Position numbers and translations under genes: made by a program. From assembly GCA_003427395.1 (NCBI GenBank), contig BFEA01000251.1:436216-457283 (forward strand): a stretch of 21,068 bases of DNA. The letters are read 5' to 3'. How positions within the stretch are numbered: position 1 is the stretch's first letter; each line of letters opens with the position of its first letter. The stretch comes from Chara braunii (Eukaryota; Streptophyta; Charophyceae; Charales; Characeae). The notes below the pieces were generated by a model, which saw nothing but the letters and a program-made list of their open reading frames with translations, was not told the DNA's origin and ran no database searches. Of this stretch, positions 16,968 to 21,068 are shown in pieces.

Positions 16968-17791
16968 ACACCGAAGTGCGTTTTCGGTTTCGAAACACCG
17001 AAAGTACTTCGGGATATGATGTAGTTGATAAAGAAAATCGACTAAGTTAAACACCGAAATCCCGAAGTGCGTTTTCTATACTTAAGCACCAAAAGCACTA
17101 CGGGATATGATGTATTATATACCGAAATCCCGAAGTGCGTTTTCGGTACCGAAACACCGAAAACACTTCGGGACATGATGTAGTAGATAATAGAAAATCG
17201 ACTAAGTTAAACACAAAATCCTGAAGTGCATTTTCGGTACCGAAACACCGAAAGCACTACGGGATATGATGTATTAAACACCGAAATGTCGAAGTGCGTT
17301 TTCGGTACCGAAACACCAAAACGCCGGAAATATTTCGAAACATGATCCAGTAGATAATAGAAAATCGACTAAGTTAAACACCGAAATCCCGAAGTGCATT
17401 TTCGGTACCGAAACACTGAAACCACTTCGGGATATGATGTAGTTGATAAATAAAATCGACTAAGTTAAACACCGAAATCCCGAAGTGCGTTCTCGGTACC
17501 GAAACACCGAAAGCACTACGGGATTGATGTATTAAACACCGAAATCCCGAAGTGCGTTTTCGGTACTGAAACATCGAAAGCACTTCGGGACATGATGTAG
17601 TTGATAAAGAAAATCGACTAAGTTAAACACCGAAATCCCGAAGTGAGTTTTCGGTACCGAAACACCGAAAGCACTACAGGATATGATGTATTAAACACCG
17701 AAATCCCGAAGTGCATTTTCGGTATCGGAACACCGAAAGCACCTCGCGATATGATGTACTGCATGATAGAAAATTAAATAAGTCAAACAAA
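16968..17791. repeat. Second satellite array, same 68/91-bp family
   Basis: About ten monomers have the same 'caccgaaatcccgaagtgcg' start and the same short and long classes as 1279-3806. The array opens inside a monomer ('gacaccgaagtgcg', lacking the first bases) at the junction with the upstream block. It ends with a diverged 'gatagaaaattaaataagtcaaac' abutting the gypsy remnant. Several monomers here are closer to the family consensus than those in the first array. Confidence 0.9.
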
Positions 17792-17865
17792 AAAGTTTAT
17801 TTTGATGAAATTGGTGAGTTTGCCTTCGGTATACCATATATAAGATTGTTTTCGATATAAAGTCG

Positions 17866-18171
17866 GTGAACTATATAGCCTCTTTTAACCATCTCTCCTC
17901 GCTTGAGATAACCAACCCTTATATTGATGATAATCCTGTGAAAGGACCTATAGTAAGAGATGAGATTTTGGTTGCTGATGGGGTCAGGAAATTTGTCTTG
18001 GAACATAAGGAAGGGGTGAAGATGGTCCTAGAGAGACTTCAGAAATATAACCTGACTGCCAGTGGGCCAAAGGCCGTTGTCTTTCAAGTAGAAAAAAATA
18101 TCATAGGCTTTAGATGTTTCTCGAAGGGTAGGAGCCCTGATCCCAATAAGATATACAAAATTTTGAACTGA
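17866..18171 (+). pseudogene. Gypsy reverse transcriptase, C-terminal part
   Basis: It contains PYIDDNPVKGP, the Y/F-x-D-D catalytic box followed by the 'KGP' typical of this gypsy group. After it come DGVRKFVLEHKEGVKMVL, LQKYNLTASGPKAVVF and IIGFRCFSKGRSPDPNKI, matching the connection after the palm in which partner strands of known elements read '…VLE…L.KYNLT.SG.KS…ILGF…KGR.PD..K'. The frame continues through TGA 18169-18171 (…KILN-stop-PRR…, where Trp is expected) into the RNase H region. Everything N-terminal of the catalytic box is lost or unrecognisable at the satellite junction. Confidence 0.8.
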
Positions 18172-18780
18172 CCTCGTCGTCTAAAGCGGGTGACAGACGT
18201 CAGAAACTTTTTGGGTGTATGTGGGTTCTGAAGAATTTTCATTGCTCATTTTGCTACCCTTGCAGAGCCTATAAGGGAGATGGTGAGACAGGGGCTGACT
18301 TATCTTGGACTGAGAAAATACAGATGGCTGCAAAAACTTTACAATAAAAATTAAAAGATGAAGGACTAGTGTTGGGGGTGCCATTTTATAATGACGAGGA
18401 GGAAAGTCCCTTCATCATCGTGGTAGATGGAGGACCAGTAGCTCTTGGTGGTGTACTTATTCAGAAAGATGGGAATGGAAAGGAGAGACTTTTGAGATTT
18501 GAGAGTATAACTCTTAATTCTATAGAAAGAGACTACACCCAGTTTAGAAAAAAGTTACTGACAATCGTCCATTGTCTAATGTGCTTCAGGCACTATATGC
18601 TGGGAAGGAGATTCATCCTGCGAACTGATGCATCTACTGTGATTGGTGGTATTAAGAAGCATCAACATGTGGATCCAACAGTAAGCAGGTGGATTGCCTT
18701 CATTTGAAGTTTTGATTTCAAACTGGTAAAAATTTCTACTGAGAAGAATCGGACAGATGGCCTAAGCAGAATTGAATAGA
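18172..18780 (+). pseudogene. Gypsy RT/RNase H region
   Basis: It begins DVRNFLGVCGF-stop-RIFIAHFATLAEPIREM, the 'R.FLG..G(F/Y)WR.FI..FA.IA.PL' link of gypsy pol with TGA 18229-18231 in the Trp place. A one-base frameshift near 18285 leads to DLSWTEKIQ and, after TAA 18345-18347, KLKDEGLVLGVPFYND. RNase H motifs follow: IVVDGGPVALGGVL (first Asp), FESITLNSIERDY (Glu) and RRFILRTDAS (Asp). The last part crosses TGA 18705-18707 (…WIAFI-stop-SFDFK…, Trp expected) and reads NRTDGLSRIE. Catalytic acidic residues remain, but the frame is broken. Confidence 0.8.
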
Positions 18781-19648
18781 GAAAAGAAGAAGATGAGAAC
18801 GTTGATGGGACAATTGATGAGTCCGCCTATGTAGATAACTTCCTTAATGAGGAAGATGATGAAGATTACAAAGCTCCAAATTCCTATAAGTGGAGCTTAT
18901 AACCTGAAGAAAGAGACAACTGGGGAGAAATCCCTTATACCTATGTCTATGAATTAGTTTTTGAAAAGGAATAAGAGGAAGAAAAAAACGATTGGTATGC
19001 AAAAATTAATGCAGTAGCCGTAGCTGCCCATAAGATGGGGGGAAATTCTCGGTCAAAGAATGAGGAAAAAACCGAAAAGAAAGAATAAGAGATTTATTTC
19101 ATTCTTAAGGAGTATGATGAATGTTACTAAGAGATTAGGAAGAAGATGGAAAAAGAACAGCTAAAGGATTGTTACTGCAAAGACTCGAAGAAAAAGTTCA
19201 TGCTAAAAAGAGGTCACCTCTTCGTGGATGGCAAGGGAGGATTGCCTCCATTAAGAGTGGTCTGTGGAAAAGAAAGACAACTGACATAAATTGCTGCTTT
19301 ACACAAGGGAGTTGTTGGTGACTATAGAGTTGCTTAAGCAACCTATTCTAACTTAAAGACAGTAAAAATTTACTTCTGGCCTAACACCAGAGACGTGATT
19401 TACAGATTCTGTAATTCATGTGTGTTATGTAAGAAGAGGTCTACAACAAGGATGATTAAGTCTTTGTTTCCTACTGTTCAGGTGGAGCCAGGCAGTCGAG
19501 TCCATTTGGATCTCATCACCTTGCCCTAAGGCAAGGGTGATATGAGATAACATACTCAATATGAGGAATAATTTTTCAAGATATATTGAGGCAAAGACTC
19601 TGAAAAGGAAGACAGCCGATCAAGTGACTGACTGGATAGAGGAAGTCT
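18781..19648 (+). pseudogene. Gypsy linker and N-terminal half of integrase
   Basis: An acidic/basic linker with several TAA stops (about 18781-19190) precedes FMLKRGHLFVDGKGGLPPLRVV. The zinc-binding part follows: ALHKGVVGDYRVA…YFWPNTRDVIYRFCNSCVLCKKR. Families of this type have H…GGHR…C..C. Here the first His and both Cys remain, but Gly-His has become Asp-Tyr (gac tat), explicable as two transitions. The core starts with VEPGSRVHLDLITLP (first catalytic Asp). After a one-base frameshift near 19550 comes NNFSRYIEAKTLKRKTADQV and EEVYLR, where the 494-bp insertion begins. Confidence 0.75.
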
Positions 19649-20158
19649 ATCTGAGGCTATGACTTCCCCTCGGTCGGGGTCGCCGCGGGTATGACCGTGG
19701 ACTCACGGCCTCGGCCACGAGGCCGCGGCCATGAAACAAAAAAACAAAAAAAACAGAAAAGTTTGAAACAAGTATATGTTGTGTCAAAAAATAAACTGAA
19801 CAACTTTTAGCTTGGGGTCATATTAAAATTCGTTACCAAATTTGAGATATACAAAATGCTTTATTTTTCTTACTAAAAGAATAAAGTGAAGAACTTTTGT
19901 CTGAGGGATTTCTGATTTTTATTTTTTTTAAAATAAAAGAAGAAGTAAAAAAATAAAGCTAAAAATATACAGTTGTGGAGCGCACAAAAACCTACAACCC
20001 CTTTTCTTTATTTTTTTGGCTATTATCCTAGGATTTAAAAATGCTGGGGTTTTCCGACCGCACTTGACCGAGGGCGGTCGCCCGCTGAAGTCGGGAAGCC
20101 GACCACATGCGGTCAAATGACCCGTGGTCACGCCCGCGGGTGATACATAGATCTCAGG
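19649..20158. mobile_element. 494-bp GC-ended insertion (19657-20150) with imperfect 8-bp target duplication
   Basis: The flanks atctgagg (19649-19656) and atctcagg (20151-20158) match at 7 of 8 bases. Taking one copy joins VYLR directly to YPFIIEFVSDRGSEF in frame, which is independent proof of the boundaries. Both termini start ctatg when read inward. A subterminal inverted repeat ccgcggg-nn-tgacc lies at 19683-19696 and 20126-20139. The ends are GC-rich and the interior is AT-rich, resembling 640-790. No protein is encoded, so it is a MITE-like, non-autonomous DNA element. An 8-bp duplication would fit hAT or related superfamilies, but the ends do not settle it. Confidence 0.75.
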
Positions 20159-20715
20159 TACCCTTTTATCATAGAGTTTGTCTCAGACAGAGGATCTGAA
20201 TTTAGAAATGAGATTGTAAGAAGAACCACCATCGGACTACGTGTTAGAATTTGGTACGTGACTACTTATCACCCTCAAGCAAATGCACCTGTCGAAAGAG
20301 GTCACATGACACTGAAAGATTCATTGGCTAAATGGTGTGAAGGAAACCTTAATAATTGGCCAATAGTATTGAGAGTTGCAGTTTTTGCTGATAATATCAG
20401 AGTTAAGAGAACCACTGGTTATGCTTCATTCACTTTGTGGTATAATCGACATGGTACTCTGCGTATTGAAAATATAATCAAGACATGGTCGAACCAAGGG
20501 AGTGACAAAGAGTATTCTATTTAAGAACTTCTTTTGATCAGAATGAGACAGATATCAGAAGTTGACCAAACAGTAATGGATGTTGCAGAGAGAATGACAA
20601 CCAGTAGATTTTCAGATCAAGAGAGATGGAACAAGAAGAGGTATATAAGAAAAGAGAAACCGAAAGTTGGTGACGTTGTCCTCGTATTAAACAATTCCCT
20701 TGAAACTCAGTGGAC
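20159..20715 (+). pseudogene. Gypsy integrase, C-terminal half of core and C terminus
   Basis: It resumes YPFIIEFVSDRGSEFRNEIV (second catalytic Asp). Then come VTTYHPQANAPVERGH (catalytic Glu, giving the D,D-35-E set with the Asp in RVHLDL upstream of the insertion) and LAKWCEGNLNNWPIVLRVAVF, the usual 'W...L..A.F..N......TG..P..L.YGR' region. TAA 20522-20524 interrupts …EYSI-stop-ELLLIRMRQ. The tail KPKVGDVVLVLNNSLETQW is the GDxVLV C-terminal motif. Sequence similarity stops at about 20715, where GC-rich DNA begins. Confidence 0.85.
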
Positions 20716-20985
20716 CTATGTTGCACGCCCGGCCGCGGCCGGGGGGTCCGAATCGGCCGCGGCCTCGGCCGATGGCTGAATCGGCTCAGTTCGGCCTAGG
20801 CCGACCAGCCGAGTTGCGTGCACGATTTTTTTTGTTTTTTTTTTTAACGCATGAAAAAAAAAAAAAAATGGGCGTGTAGGGCTAAAAAAACCCTACACGC
20901 CCATATTGTTTGGGGGGGCATTATTGTTTTCAATTGCGTAACAAAAAAGAAAAAGAAAAAAAAAACACTTCGAAACCCCGTACAA

Positions 20986-20987
<2 letters not shown>
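20716..20987. mobile_element. Probable end of a second GC-ended element, truncated by the window
   Basis: The gypsy C terminus breaks at ctatgttgcacgcccggcc (from 20716). These first bases resemble the termini of the insertion at 19657-20150 (ctatgacttcccc at one end, ctatgtatcacccgcggg at the other). A GC-rich block of 'ggccgcggcc' words follows, then A/T-runs and a strong hairpin, the same GC-end plus AT-interior layout. The other end is outside the window, so this rests on terminal similarity only. Confidence 0.4.
20868..20904. repeat. Perfect 14-bp hairpin
   Basis: Arms atgggcgtgtaggg (20868-20881) and ccctacacgcccat (20891-20904) pair exactly around ctaaaaaaa. A related but weaker arrangement (gtggagcgcac…cctacaacccc) lies in the 494-bp element near 19975-20000, supporting a family link. 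It is preceded by A- and T-runs, so it could act as a transcription terminator, but no transcript is identified. Confidence 0.75.

Positions 20988-21068
<81 letters not shown>
20988..21068. repeat. (GT)n microsatellite
   Basis: About 40 uninterrupted GT repeats run to the end of the window. The window or contig may stop here because such repeats are hard to assemble. Confidence 0.95.

Larger units (their letters stand above)
17792..20715 (+). mobile_element. Decayed Ty3/gypsy retrotransposon pol remnant
   Basis: Domains in order on the plus strand are the end of the RT, RNase H, a charged linker, the integrase zinc-binding part, a 494-bp insertion, the integrase core, and the integrase C terminus. 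The order RT-RNase H-integrase is that of Ty3/gypsy. LTRs, gag, protease and most of the RT are absent. The 5' side is cut by satellite and the 3' side by GC-rich sequence at about 20716. About a dozen in-frame stops and at least two frameshifts are present. Three TGA codons fall where the family has Trp. Confidence 0.85.

Noticed and set aside
18720-20524. Reassigned stop codons (TAA/TAG as Gln, TGA as Trp)
   Set aside because: The replacements also fit C-to-T/G-to-A decay, frameshifts coexist in the same copy, and no intact host gene is available here to test the code.

Overview
This window is repeat-dense, gene-poor nuclear DNA from a eukaryote. No intact host gene is supported. The mix of elements suggests a green-lineage genome, and I favour a charophyte alga such as Chara. 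That is an inference from recalled similarity of the zinc-knuckle/coiled-coil and Ty3-type proteins and from the type of Penelope-like element; no search was run.

Layout. 1-1255: two copies of an AT-rich element with GC-rich, hairpin-bearing ends, separated by a TA-rich spacer. 1279-3806: a satellite array with two monomer lengths (68 and 91 bp), partly organised as a 250-bp higher-order repeat. 3801-7410: two tandem copies of an unclassified 1.7-kb unit. The second copy contains a Nextera junction adaptor (6970-7006), a foreign retrotransposon fragment and an N, so about 210 bp there are an assembly error. 7411-10119: no recognised gene, but a homopurine tract and a striking run of short-loop hairpins.

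10120-15820 is the centre of interest: a Penelope-like retroelement on the minus strand. In transcription order it has a 603-bp pseudo-LTR (itself the truncated 3' end of another copy), a 5' leader, a CCHC zinc-knuckle and coiled-coil ORF1, an N-terminal GIY-YIG endonuclease, a reverse transcriptase, and a second pseudo-LTR. Each pseudo-LTR carries a hammerhead-ribozyme-like fold, and the tandem period is 5098 bp. From the RG-rich part of ORF1 to the end of the RT thumb the main frame is the same and is broken mainly by single stop codons. The 433-codon endonuclease segment has no ATG.

15821-16967: no recognised gene. 16968-17791: a second array of the same satellite. 17792-20715: a decayed Ty3/gypsy pol (RT end, RNase H, integrase). 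It is split by a 494-bp GC-ended insertion at 19657-20150, whose removal restores the integrase frame, and it is cut off at about 20716 by a probable second insertion of the same family. The window ends in a (GT)n microsatellite.

The parts form a nest of mobile elements and satellite rather than a pathway. The satellite is a common junction partner: it borders the AT-rich element, the 1.7-kb unit, the 15.8-17.0 kb block and the gypsy remnant.
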